Source: Bugula neritina (Eukaryota; Bryozoa; Gymnolaemata; Cheilostomatida; Bugulidae). Taken from it: 64,000 nt of DNA. Positions 37,010-49,316 of the stretch are shown piece after piece (the stretch's first letter is position 1; each line of letters opens with the position of its first letter). The notes below the pieces were generated by a model that made no database searches, had not been told where the DNA came from, and was given only the letters and a program-made list of their open reading frames with translations. The position numbers were made by a program, and so were the translations under genes. The stretch covers positions 26,254,343 through 26,318,342 of the forward strand of contig OZ037766.1 of the NCBI GenBank assembly GCA_964035545.1, in the 5' to 3' direction.

Positions 37010-40000
37010 TTAGTCGGTTATTCTGTCAGCAGGAGAGCTTGTTTGTCTGGTCACAGGATGCTGCCAGCTTGTCTCCTGAGTCACATGACTAAAATGAATA
37101 CAAAGAAAGGGACATCAGCTAGCAGTACTTGTAAACCAGCTACTACTAACATAAACAACCAACTCATTTCCCATGTTTATCTCCCAATCTGACAGATAAA
37201 GGTGAGGTTATAGCAGCTGCTACTTCCAAGTTTAGTTTTGAATTTTAATAATAGTAGTAGTACCAGTAGCAGCAGCAGCAATAGTAGAATATTAGTAGAA
37301 GCAGCATCAGCAGTAGTAGTAGCAGCAGCAGCAGCTTAGTGGTCTATCATGTGAATGTAAACATGAAACTCACTAACATAAAGAAACTACTAACTTGATA
37401 AAGTATCTTGCTCCATTTTCATCATAACATTCCTCCCAACCAAAGGGCAGAGCTGAAACAGAAAAATACCCTCTAATATAATGATAATATTGAGATGAAA
37501 AACCTGCCTATAACTATCCGGCCAAATAGGAAATCGAAATCCCAAAAATCAAACAAAATAGTGCTAATGCATGGCTGTAATGATGTTTTAATGTACTGAT
37601 TTATCAGTGTAATGATGAATTAATGTAATGACGTAAAAACAGGATTTAGTTTAATGAGAGACCCAAATAAATTAGCAGTGGAACTGCAGGGTCATGTAAC
37701 TGCACTTACGGTTACGTTCAAGAAGAGCCCTGACTAGATTGACTGTTTCCAATGCCTCGGCAGCTATGTTCTGTGCAGAAGGCTTGCTTTTGGACTGTCC
37801 AGCCATAGTATCATGCACGTTCTGGCAATATTCTACCATAACACAGTTGGTATATAGTATACAGAAAGTATATATTATATACCTAGTAGTTTCTACATAG
37901 TATACAGAGAGTATATATTATATACCTAGTAGTTTCTACATAGTATACAGAGAGTATATATTATCTACCTAATAGTTTCTATATAGTATACAGAGAGTAT
38001 ATATTATATATCCAGTAAATTCTATATAGTATACAGAGGGTATATATTATATACATAGTAGTTTATATATAGTATACAGAGAGTATATATTATCTACCTA
38101 ATAGTTTCTATATAGTATACAGAGAGTATATATTATATATCCAGTAAATTCTATATAGTATACAGAGAGTATATATTATATATCCAGTAAATTCTATATA
38201 GTATACAGAGGGTATATATTATATACATAGTAGTTTATATATAGTATACAGAGAGTATATATTATCTACCTAGTAGTTTCTATATGGTCTACAGAGAGTA
38301 TATATTATCTACCTAATAGTTTCTATATAGTGTACAGAGAGTATATGTTATCTACCTATTAGTTTCTATATAGTACACAGAGAGTATATGTTATTTACCT
38401 GGTAGTTTCTATATAGTATACAGAGAGTATATATTATATACCTAGTAGTTTCTATATAGTATACAGAAAGTATATATTATCTACCTAATAGTTTCTATAT
38501 AGTATACAGAGAGTATATATTATCTACCTAATAGTTTCTATATAGTATACAGAGAGTATATATTATCTACCTATTAGTTTCTATATAGTACACAGAGAGT
38601 ATATGTTATTTACCTGGTAGTTTCTATATAGTATACAGAGAGTATATGTTATTTACTTGGTAGTTTCTATATAGTATACAAAGAGTATATATTATTACCC
38701 ACCTAGTAATTTCTGCACAGCAACTTGATAAATCTTTTTACTATCTTCAGACTTTCTGAGCTGTGAACCCAGAACTGCTAACTTCTTTCTTACCAGACTA
38801 CTTTCCTACAGTATATAATACACTATAGTACTCAATACAGTGTGGACAGTATATAATACACTCAATACAGTGTGGACAGTACATAATACACTCAATACAG
38901 TGTGGACAGTATATAATACACTCAATACAGTGTGGACAGTACATAATACACTCAATACAGTGTAGACAGTATATAATATACTATAGTACTCAATACAGTG
39001 TGGACAGTATATAATACACTCAATACAGTGTGGACAGTATATAATACACTCAATACAGTGTGGACAGTATATAATACACTCAATACAGTGTGGACAGTAT
39101 ATAATACACTCAATACAGTGTAGAGAGTATATAATACACTATAGTACTCAATACAGTGTGGACAGTATATAATACACTCAATACAGTGTGGACAGTATAT
39201 AATATACTCAATACAGTGTGGACAGCATATAATACACTATAGTACTCAATACAGTGTGGACAGTATATAATATACTATAGTACTCAATACAGTGTGGACA
39301 GTATTTAATATACTATAGTACTCATTACAGTGTGGACAGTATATAATATACTATAGTACTCAATACAGTGTGGACAGTATATAATACACTCTAGTACTCA
39401 ATACAGTGTGGACAGTATATAATACACTCTAGTACTCAATACAGTGTGGACAGTATATAATACACTATAGTACTCAATACAGTGTGGACAGTATATAATA
39501 CACTATAGTACTCAATACAGTGTGTACAGTATATAATACACTATAGTACTCAATACAGTGTGGACAGTATATAATACACTCAATACAGTGTGGACAGTAT
39601 ATAATACACTATAGTACTCAATACAGTGTGTACAGTATATCATACACTCTACTAGACATAAGATTCTTGTCAAAGTAAAACTGAAGTTGGAATATATTAT
39701 GTCATGCTGCATGAAACAGCCTACAAAGGAGAAATCAATTTTCCACAAGGGCTAGTAAAGAGAAGATAACAATCAAATGCTATATTCACCGCCTTTAATA
39801 AATGAAACAGGAAACAAACAGCATAACTTGTAGATGATATTTATACTAGAAATTATAAAAACTAGTTGAATATGAATCCTTGGTTGAGAGAGACAACTAA
39901 CAACAAGTTACCAATTGCTTTGCTTCATTCTCCTTAAGAACTCTGTTCTCCTGTTTGAGACCGTCTATAATCCCCTCCAACTCCAACTCCTGATCTCGAG

Positions 40001-43000
40001 CTATTTTCTGACTTTCTGCTGCCAGAAGAAGTTTCTGTTTCAATGATGTCGTCTGCTGTAGAGTTTCTTGTGACTCCTAAAACCAGGTTAGAAATCCAGA
40101 GAAAGACGTTACCATAAACTGAGATACACCGAATTATTCTATAATATAGTATGATGACAGTGTACACTATGTATTATTCACTGTTAACTATACACTGTTG
40201 ACTATGTACTGCTCATTATGTAATGTTGATTATGTACTCTGCATTACTCACTATATACTGTGTATTGTTTACTATATACTATGTACTAAGTACCAATTAC
40301 TATGTACTAAGTACTGTTAACTATGTAATATGTACTGTTTACTATAATATACTATGCACCATTAACTACGTACTATGTACTGTTTAAACTGAGTGATGAA
40401 ATGACATGAATACCACTTTTTACAGCAACTGAGAGGAGACGATTCTAAAAAGAAAGACACTAAAATATCCTAAATATCGGAACATGACCCAACTTAGCAA
40501 AGACCTACTCACAGCTCTGAACCTATGAAGGTCTTTCTCGGCCTTGCATGTCAGCTGCACCTGCTCATTCAACTGTCTGCTTAGACTGTGCACCTGCTTT
40601 CTTAGTGTGAAATTCTCCTTCTGGAGTTGTCTTATTTCATCAACTAAATCGGATTGGTGGTCACCATTGAAAGCAGGGGCTTCAACTAGCTGTAACACAA
40701 AAAATTTACAAAATATAAATATGGGGGAACAATACACAAAAAACGTGACAAACAAGCAGCAGTATCAGTGTATGTGTACAGATTTTTAGGAAAACTGTTT
40801 TAATTAGTTTGCATAAGAGATAATAAAATTCTTATAAAAAGAAAAAAGAAAAGAGAAAGAAACAAATTGGGAATAGGACTACAAGAAGATAGTGTAAATG
40901 ACTAGCATGCAAGTATCATTATACTACTTTGAATGCCCAAAAAATCTAACAAGTAGCTGTCTCGGTACAACTACCTGGGAGTTAGCTACTCCTCAGACTT
41001 GATTACTCATAATCCAGTCATGAATCATGAATTGTTTCCATCCAAGTGCCAATAGATTACTTTTTAATCAATATTATTGATTTATCTTATGTACAACTCC
41101 TTAGTTGCTCTATTTACGCCGTTCTAAAAGTTCCATCTATTTGTACTAATTGACTGAGTGGCTACCAATTAGCTATAAAGAGCTGTAACTACTTCTTATT
41201 AACCTACTACCATCTGGTGATACAATATACACAGGTGAAAATCACTTGAAGCAGCACTGAGTTGGAGGTGACTGAGTGCACTGGTTGGGCAATATCAAGT
41301 ATGAGGTTAGGGGTTTGGAGTCTGAATAACAATGTTTATACAAATATTGTACCCATTCACCCCCAATTCAGTGCTACATCTAGCAATATTTTACACAGGA
41401 AATGCATTGCAGAATTATCAAATAGCCTGTGATCTAGCAAGAAGTTAGAAAGAGCTTCATCTCAAACTGACATAGAAAAAAATCTTTACAAAGAGAAATA
41501 TTATAATGAATCATGTAGGCTTAAATATAATGAAAATTTTACCTTGTGTGAGGATTGAAGAACTGTGAGATTGTTATAGTTGTGGTGACTCGGTTGTGCT
41601 GACATAGTCTGCAACTCTAGCTGCTTGAGGTCACCCTGGAACATCTCTCTCACTGCATGCACGTACTGGTTGTAGCTTATGAGACCCTCTTTATCAACCT
41701 CCATTCTTGACCTCAACGCTTCCTGTGTTATTCAGGAAACAAATAAACTAAATGGAAGTCAACACTTTTAGCTTAAAACCTTCAGAAACCCATGTAGGTG
41801 TAGAGTCGAAGTTATATAAAATAGTTTTAGTTCTAGCAAAACTTGTCGGACTATGAAATGCACATTACAAACCAAAACGATAAACCACAGGCTATCAACA
41901 TAAAGTAAGCAATGCAGGGAAACTCAACCTTTAATGGTAAATCTTTGTGATAGGAGACAAGAGTGAGAGAGAGTATTTACCTGACTATCAGTTAATTATA
42001 ACATAAGTCCAATATATTGAAAGGTAAATCAGAAAGACAAGCAAAGTAGTATTTAACCAACATTACATATTTGTATAATAGATGATTCACTATTGTCATA
42101 TTTCTATACGAATAAACAAAGACAAACCAAAGAGTTTAGATCGAGGGGGGGGACCTGATGTCCCAACTAGATAATCAACTGTTTCAGAGAACCTCACGCT
42201 TGCTAACAAGTCAACTAGTCTTTTTACAAGCATTTTGCCACCAAAATAAACTGAATTACACAATAGAAATGTATCAAAATGCTAAGCAGCATTATAGCCA
42301 GGCTATTCTGACCTCCAGTACTAGAGGAGTTATTAAATTTACAGTGTAGTTCACTCAAATGAAGAGACCAGAGTTTATTTAGGTGCAGCAGTGGAGAAAA
42401 TTTTAATAGTGCAAGTTTGCTATAAATTTTCTTAATAAATTTTGATTTGGGATGAGGACATAACTTCTTTTGCTAAATTTCTAGTCTAGAAAAAAGCTTT
42501 TATTCATTTCCACACTACTGCATTTATCTTCCAGAGTTACATTTTACATAATTTATCAGTGAGAGCCAAAGGCTTGTAAGACACACGTAGCTCTGGTCCA
42601 CATGGTCTACTCTAGCTTAGATTATAACTAAAAGGAAATAACAGACAGACCTTTTGTGTAGGCGATATATCTAGTCCGAGAAACTTCAGTGCTGTGTCCA
42701 GTTTTTCAAACGTACATCTCATATCCGAGTCTAGCAGGAGTGGGCGAGACTGAGCTGAGGCATTCTGATGGAGAGAAGAAAGATGAAAACCTGGAGGAGA
42801 GAAAACTAGAATATTACAGTAAGTGTTGTTCATACCTAGTGCCAGGTAATTGTCCCTTTTGAGTGCTTCAGCTGATGTGAGATTTCTTTAGCAATACTCA
42901 AACTATATAGGATAAGAGAAAGCACCCACTAGCGTAACAAAAGCCAAGCTTCCTCAGAAAAAACGATTACGCACTATAATATCCTACGCAAAACACATAA

Positions 43001-45654
43001 ACTCAAAGATGGTGCATTCATTTTCGTTAAATATAAATTTAAAAATAAAATACATACAAAGAATAAAATACAACAATTTGAGTAACAAAAAATGAAAATG
43101 AGCTTCTATTTGTACCCCCTTTAGCATCCACCTCTAAACCCCTTACAGGTAATCAATGAGTGCCAACTTTGAAACATCTGTTACACATAGCAAGTTCAGG
43201 AGAGTGTGATGAAAGGTTAATGACCAAAAATACAATGTACATTATTTAATGAGCACCATATGAACTAAATCGGAAATAAATATACTTTATTAACTGAAAT
43301 TGCATCGGGAACTAGACCATGTTTTAATTTGAAAATGCTACCCATTATATCTCACAGGTATGTGATGGTGCGTACACACACTTACTCCCCCCCCCCCTCC
43401 ATGTACATAGATTCCAAAAACACCTTCAGTGTGGCTATAGTTTATAGTGATAGCTGCTAATACAAAGAAATGCCACTTGGCAATATATTACATAGTCATA
43501 CAGTCATAATAATCCGTGCAGTAACATAGTACGAGCATAATCTTACCATGATTTCTTCATGAACACACACTGACCTGCATGGATAGATGAAAATAGCCGA
43601 TGTGCAATTGTGTGATCGGTATCTTGCTGTTGTGGTAGCTTGTGATTGGTTGAACTTGAAACTGTCTGCATATCATGCGACTCTACTAAAATATTTGTTG
43701 GGACTTGAGCTGGTGAAAAACTCGAAAATAAATGATAATAGCTTTTACTAATAACTTACAGATATACAACTCTTTCATTGTAAGAACTATTCTATACTCA
43801 TCCTGTAACAAAGGAAACTTCCCAAAAAAAGCTATGCACAATAATCAGGAAATAGATTTCCATATTTTAGAGTTGGCAGTCCAGAGAAAAAATATGCATT
43901 TTATAAGAGCAGGCAGATTGCACCTGGGTCATTTTAGTTAATTTAGTACACACTGGAAATCTCCAGTTTTTAGCTATTTTTTTTACAATTAAGCTGCTAA
44001 TGAACATGGCTTTTTGCCCGAAACTAGTAAAATATGAATGGACACACCTAAATAATCAAGGTTCTTTTTAATTTTGCTTAATTACCCATGCTTTTTCTTA
44101 ATTATTTAGCTACTTTTGATTGCAGAGCGTTATAAAAAAAGCCATAACTCTCCGAAGTCAAAAGTAGCTGAATAATTAGAAAAAACACGGGAAATCAAGC
44201 AAAATTAAAAAGAACCTTGATTATTTAGGTGTGTTCATTCATATTTTACTAGTTTTAGGCAAAAACCCATGTTAATTAGCAGCTAAATTGTAAAAAATAG
44301 CTAAAAACTCGAGATTTCCAGTATGTACTAAATTAAGTAAAATGACCCACCTTTATATCTTAACAAACTCAACAAACTAACCTTTAAGTGGGTTTTGTGG
44401 TGTACTAGCCATCATAGGGTCAATGTTTGGTCTGCGTGTGAAGAAATTAGCGAGTCTTTGAATATCCTGTCTATTTGCGGAGTTGTTGCTGAGTGTGCGA
44501 GTCAGACCTGAGTTGTTTAGAGTCACTGGTGGTTCCCGAGGTGTCACCTCATCTGATTCAGAGTTCCTAGACTGGAGAGATGTGTCAGGTGACATGGAAC
44601 CCTCCTACAACCACATTATCTCATACAGTGTCACTAGTAACTGATATTTAGTATAATAAACTATCTTATGTGTCTGTAGTCTCAAGTTTTGGTAACAGAA
44701 ACAGTGGTTCACTAGTGAGCTTCATCTTTTCTTAAATCCGATGACACTTTATGAATATTAACTCACTTTATTATTTAAATAATTAAAATATGAACAATTA
44801 TATACTATGTAATGAAACAAACATGATAAAATAGTAGCATTAACTGATAACTATTAAAATGTGACAGACACAGTGAGTATAAATTACATTGGCAGGTGTG
44901 GTGGCCTCTGATTGGGCAGATGTGGAGCAAGCAGAAGTTGCAGGAGTGCTGGCTCTAGAACATTCAGAAGCAGACGTGAATTCTTCTTCCATGAGTTCTT
45001 CAAAGCTGTGCTGAGCCTTCTGGTCTCTAGTTATGACCATCGTTATCTGACCTATATAAAATTAATGACATGAATAAATATATTCATTTACAGGAAGGCA
45101 TTGCAACAACAACTAACATAATTCCTCTGAAAATAAACCCGCAAAGATTTGAAATATAAGTTTTATCAAATGATGTCTTGATTTTTTTTATAATATATTA
45201 CGGAAGACAACTCCAAAATTATACAAATTCAACAAGTGTAATCTAAATGTTCAGGTTATCTCTCCACGCTACACTTTTTTATAAAATAATTGTAAGTAAC
45301 GCTCAAAATGACAGCATTCTATGAGTGAGTTTGGTGAGTATCAACTGAGATAGATGATGAATAAGTACCTCTAATCCCATTGGATAATTGAATACGCAAA
45401 TTCTAATGAATACGTTTTATAGCCTTTGTACATTCAATGCCAGTATTTTATTCCATAATTATTTTTAAAAAGTAATTTGACACTGCGAAACGGCAAAACC
45501 CACCTGAGCCACACTTGCATGCAATGTGTTGTGTTTAGGAAAAAACATTTCATAATGTCACAAAAGCAAAAATAACTCTATAACAAATGTACAAGCCTAT
45601 GTGCTGATCAACACCAGTAAGGACAAGTTTCTCCCTACACCCACAGCTGAGAAG

Positions 45655-45692
<38 letters not shown>

Positions 45693-45796
45693 TTTAGTAA
45701 AACTATAAGTTTTACTATTGTGAAGGTGTGGGCCATGGTACTCTGTTCTGTGCTGATGAGGGGACAAATCCCGAAACAGCTGCTGTCCACAGATTG

Positions 45797-45889
<93 letters not shown>

Positions 45890-47212
45890 CTTAACAGACA
45901 TAATAAACTATACACACCAGTAGCTGCAGCTTCCCGGAGTACTAGTAATGAGTCTTCATAAGATATATTCTCAAGTGATCTGCCATTAATTCTCAGTAGT
46001 TGATCTCCAACCATCAGCCTTCCTGCAATGCACAGGTGTTGGACTTATCCAACATAGCAGACCACACAGGTTCTCAACTTATAGTAGCCTATCATTAATA
46101 CAGCTGAAGAGGTAAATGTGAGTTTCGGTAAATGCTACTGAATAAAATAGTATATCAATTGAAAAATAACGAGTAAATACAAAACAAAATAAAATAGTAT
46201 ACTATACAATACAGTAAAAAAGCATGGACGATCATTAATTTTCAATACTGGTCCACTTTACCAATCATATTGTAATAAAACTATATAATCAGTCTGTGTT
46301 GGACTTAGATTTGTTTACTCCTGCACGTAATACTTACCATCAAGTATAGCTTTTTTGTTCGGAAGCAAACGCTTAATAAAAATGCCATTCGCCTCTCCCC
46401 CAATCACTTTGACTCCTTAATTTGTAAAAAACAGAATTACAATAAATTCATGATAATATTATGCATTCTGTCATGATTTACACTAATCGCCATTCAAGCT
46501 GATACAGAAATAAAAAAAAAAGTTAGACAGATTCTTCAAAATCTAACATAAATTAATCAAAATACAAAGTTTAACTTAAAAAATTGTTTTCACATGTCTT
46601 AGTGTGCCTAAAACAAGTAAAATTAGCAATTGATCTTTAATATCGACTCCGGAAAAGCCTGGTGAATATAACTTACCAATACCGCCATGACAGTCTCGGA
46701 ACTGTATAGCTATTGTCTCTCTCGCTTTGACGGGCTTGCTGTAAAAATCATTCAAGTGGTGAAGCAATGTAAGCCAAAATTATAGAAAAAAAGTAGATAT
46801 CATAATTTACAGCAAACTATAGTATATTAAGAAAGAAAATTACATTTTAATTATATTAAGTTTTAGATAGCTTGCCAGTGCTACACACAACTTGTTTTTT
46901 GAAAATTATATTTCAGCACATTTTGTCTTTTGAACTCAGACTAAAAACTAATAAAAAAAATCAAAAAGAAGAAGAGATATAAAAGCATGTAAATAGTAAC
47001 TTCAGAACATTTTGCCTGGACTATTGATAAATATAGCTTCGCTGAAACATGATAAAATATGATGATTTAGTTGGTAGGAAACATGGATACATAGAGAAAA
47101 CGATTAAAAAATATAAAGTAATTTAACTTTATTAATAATACCTGGAGAGATGCAAAGTCTGTCTCACACTGGCTGGCTGCAACGTGATTGTAGAGGAAGG
47201 AACTGTGGCCAT
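37010..47212 (-). CDS. STXBP4: Syntaxin-binding protein 4 homologue (PDZ, coiled coil, WW)
   Basis: Fifteen coding exons join in phase to 620 aa: 47142-47212, 46677-46738, 46338-46415, 45918-46022, 44888-45051, 44382-44604, 43575-43709, 42651-42790, 41543-41722, 40513-40689, 39912-40076, 38703-38805, 37710-37832, 37395-37452, 37010-37088. Residues ~28-115 form a PDZ domain (GGIGVKVIGG carboxylate loop, [15 protein letters not shown]). A Ser/Thr/Asn-rich linker follows. Then comes the STXBP4-specific helical region ([36 protein letters not shown]), a coiled coil (~387-530) and a C-terminal WW domain ([30 protein letters not shown]) split over two exons. In vertebrates the protein binds syntaxin-4 and modulates vesicle fusion and other scaffolding. 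It is slightly longer than the human form (553 aa). The start has no competing upstream Met in frame that I could see. Confidence 0.92.
37240..37335. repeat. AGT/AGC trinucleotide-rich tract
   Basis: Interrupted AGT and AGC repeats in the last intron of STXBP4. Confidence 0.85.
37845..38695. repeat. 43-bp minisatellite in STXBP4 intron
   Basis: About 20 copies of a 43-bp unit around GTATACAGAGAGTATATATT and TACCTAGTAGTTTCTATATA, in the intron between the exons at 38703 and 37832. It is AT-rich with many internal palindromes (TATATA, GTATAC). Confidence 0.93.
38808..39650. repeat. 30/38-bp minisatellite in STXBP4 intron
   Basis: Tandem units CAGTGTGGACAGTATATAAT followed by ACACTCAATA (30 bp), or with an extra TATAGTAC (38 bp), about 25 copies. 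It lies between the coiled-coil exons at 38805 and 39912. Confidence 0.93.
40140..40390. repeat. Degenerate ACTATGTACT-type repeat
   Basis: Loose tandem repetition of CTATGTACTGTTTACTAT and variants in a STXBP4 intron. Confidence 0.7.
41235..41380. mobile_element. Small hairpin element (MITE-like), copy 1
   Basis: Left arm AGCACTGAGTTGGAGGTGAC and right arm TTCACCCCCAATTCAGTGCT are imperfect inverted complements about 100 bp apart. A second copy with better-preserved arms is at 55625-55745 in an MRPS27 intron. Confidence 0.6.
43925..44349. mobile_element. 425-bp fold-back element in STXBP4 intron
   Basis: Almost the whole segment is one inverted repeat. It starts TGGGTCATTTTA and ends TAAAATGACCCA. 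Arms of about 190 bp share, for example, CTAAATAATCAAGGTTCTTT (left) with its complement in the right arm, with a short central loop near 44125-44155. This is typical of a non-autonomous fold-back or MITE DNA transposon. Target duplication is unclear. Confidence 0.8.
45656..45690. repeat. TA microsatellite left of the hammerhead motif
   Basis: (TA)n of about 35 bp in the STXBP4 intron between the exons at 45918 and 45051. Confidence 0.97.
45747..45793 (+). ncRNA. Hammerhead ribozyme motif
   Basis: All core nucleotides are present in order. CTGATGA is at 45753-45759. Stem II is G60-G63 with T69-C72 (three GC pairs and a G-T, loop ACAAA). GAAA is at 45773-45776. Stem III is CAG/CTG (45777-45779 with 45783-45785, loop CTG). 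The cleavage triplet GTC is at 45785-45787. Stem I pairs TCTGTG (45747-45752) with CACAGA (45788-45793). A very short stem III is the form found in animal Penelope-like elements and retrozymes. The motif is antisense to STXBP4 and lies in a ~110-bp segment between two TA microsatellites. Activity is inferred from the consensus only. Confidence 0.88.
45798..45887. repeat. TA microsatellite right of the hammerhead motif
   Basis: (TA)n of about 90 bp with one GTA interruption, immediately after stem I of the hammerhead motif. Confidence 0.97.
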
Positions 47213-49316
47213 GTTTATTCACTAAATCAAATTTAAATTATCCTACGTAGAATAATGTTAAACATTAATAGAAGACATGATATAATGTGCAGCAAAAGTG
47301 CTGAGAACAGAGAATTATAATGCAATTTAAGCTTCATCAGGTGAAGGTAAAATATTGTCCATCAGTACTTTTATTTCCAACTTTTTAAATAAAATATAGT
47401 TGACTCACTGAATGTTTCATTATGACTACTGCTTATAACACTTAAATTAGCAATTTAATTAAATTAATTTAAGAATGGGTGATCTCTGTGAAAATCTGTT
47501 GTTTTTTATTTGTCGTTTCTGTTTGCGTTTCTACAGCCATAGCTGATATTGACAACCCTATCAATGCCCATAATCTTCTCTACCAATATCACTGACGCTG
47601 TAGTAAATTTCCATTACAAGTAATACTTTACGATGATCTGAAATTCATTCACACTCAAACTCAAAGTCACTGTCAGTCATTATAACAGTAATATTGGCAC
47701 CAAAGTCAAACTGTGACGTTAACAGTGACTGTATAATTAATATTTATTATTAATTATGTTTGCCATAATTGAAACTGACATAACTAATATTGCAAATAGT
47801 GAAATACAACCGTTATGATAATCATAATGATAATGATAATCATTATCCTCATAGTCATGATTATATTTTTATTTTAATAACAATTTGAATCAAAATAAAA
47901 AGTTATACACTAACGCAAGCACTTTTATAAATATCAAAAAACTGCCACAATATGTTGATATAACTTTTAAAGTTGATAAATATGTCCCTTGCTAAAAGCC
48001 ATACCTGTTTACAGGGCTGAAACAAAAATTTATGAAAGTCGCGCATAGTTCAAGCCGCCATTTGTAAACAAACGTTCAACTATAATTTAGCATTGCATCG
48101 TTCGTCGGAAAAATAGCCATAGCGACAAATTACTTGAGTTGTGTGTGCTATCATTGAGTCCACCAAATACAGCTGTCAGCTATTTCCTGTCTGTCAGTAA
48201 ATTGATCAACTTTGTCTCTTGAACTCAGTAGAGTGGAATAAGCATTATAAGTATTTATCACAGGCATATGATTACTCAAATTACACGAATTAAACTCATC
48301 TACAAATAAAAAAGTTTGTGCTTTTAAATTCATTTGTTATTTAGTTGAAATTTAATGTTAGTGTGAGTTTTTTTACGTAAACATCTATCATACCGATACG
48401 AAAAGTGATTTTGGTTAACCGTTAAGTTCAAGCTGGAAGTGGATTGTAGCTGTTGTTGATGTTCCATTTATCTAAATCGATATTGTATTTTGTACAATTC
48501 AAGTTGAATATTTAAATGCTCATCAATATTATTTATGAAAATATTGTATTCTATAGTTTTAGTTACAGTAATTGCTAGGATGATTGCTGATTGGGTTAAG
48601 CACTTAAGCTATAATAATGAAGTCAAAATGAAAATAAACTATCAATTTTTATATTGATATTTTCATATTTTATGTTATCATAATGTTGATTTTAATTTGT
48701 GGCTGATAGTTATGCTTAAAGTTAGGTATTAAGGCTCAATTTTTATTAAATAAGTATTGTAGTAATACTAACAGTAATACTAATAGGCATGGTATTACTA
48801 TTGGTAATCACCCTAGGCAACACATTTATATGAGGTATTAATACACTATGATATTAGTTATAATATATGATGAAATAAAATATATATCATCATCATCATG
48901 AGGTCTGCTTGCAATAGTAATTGTATAGCTACTATTTAAAACATAATGTATGTGTGATCATTGTTCAGTAAAATTAAGGATTTCGAAATCACTGCGGTTT
49001 TATAAAAATGGAGGTTATGTTCTTTATAATTGTTGATTATATCAGTGATAGTTATACTTATAAACCTGTAATTGTAACCTTGCCAAAAAAATATTCATTG
49101 TATCTATTATTTAATATTAGACTGAATTAAAAAAGTTATGATGTTAAAGTGAACCTTTCTATGCCTTATTTATATTTTATGGTTCTATTGTTAATTTCGT
49201 CCAGTTGAACATGACTAATATTGTGCATGTCACATGTTGTAGGTGTGAGTTATTTGGAATTAGTAATGAGTATTTTATTCTTTGATTGAGAGATTTTTGT
49301 GGGAAATAAAAGCAAC
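47213..49316. promoter_or_regulatory. Divergent intergenic region between STXBP4 and UBL3
   Basis: The two genes are head to head about 2.1 kb apart, so 5' UTRs and promoters of both must lie here. GCCGCCATTTG at about 48055 matches the YY1-type element often found at transcription starts, in a locally less AT-rich patch (48010-48125). It is a candidate start region; exact starts cannot be read from sequence. Confidence 0.35.

Noticed and set aside
36965-37192. 75-codon plus-strand frame (MKKRLCMVQ...)
   Set aside because: Shadow of the last STXBP4 coding exon on the opposite strand.
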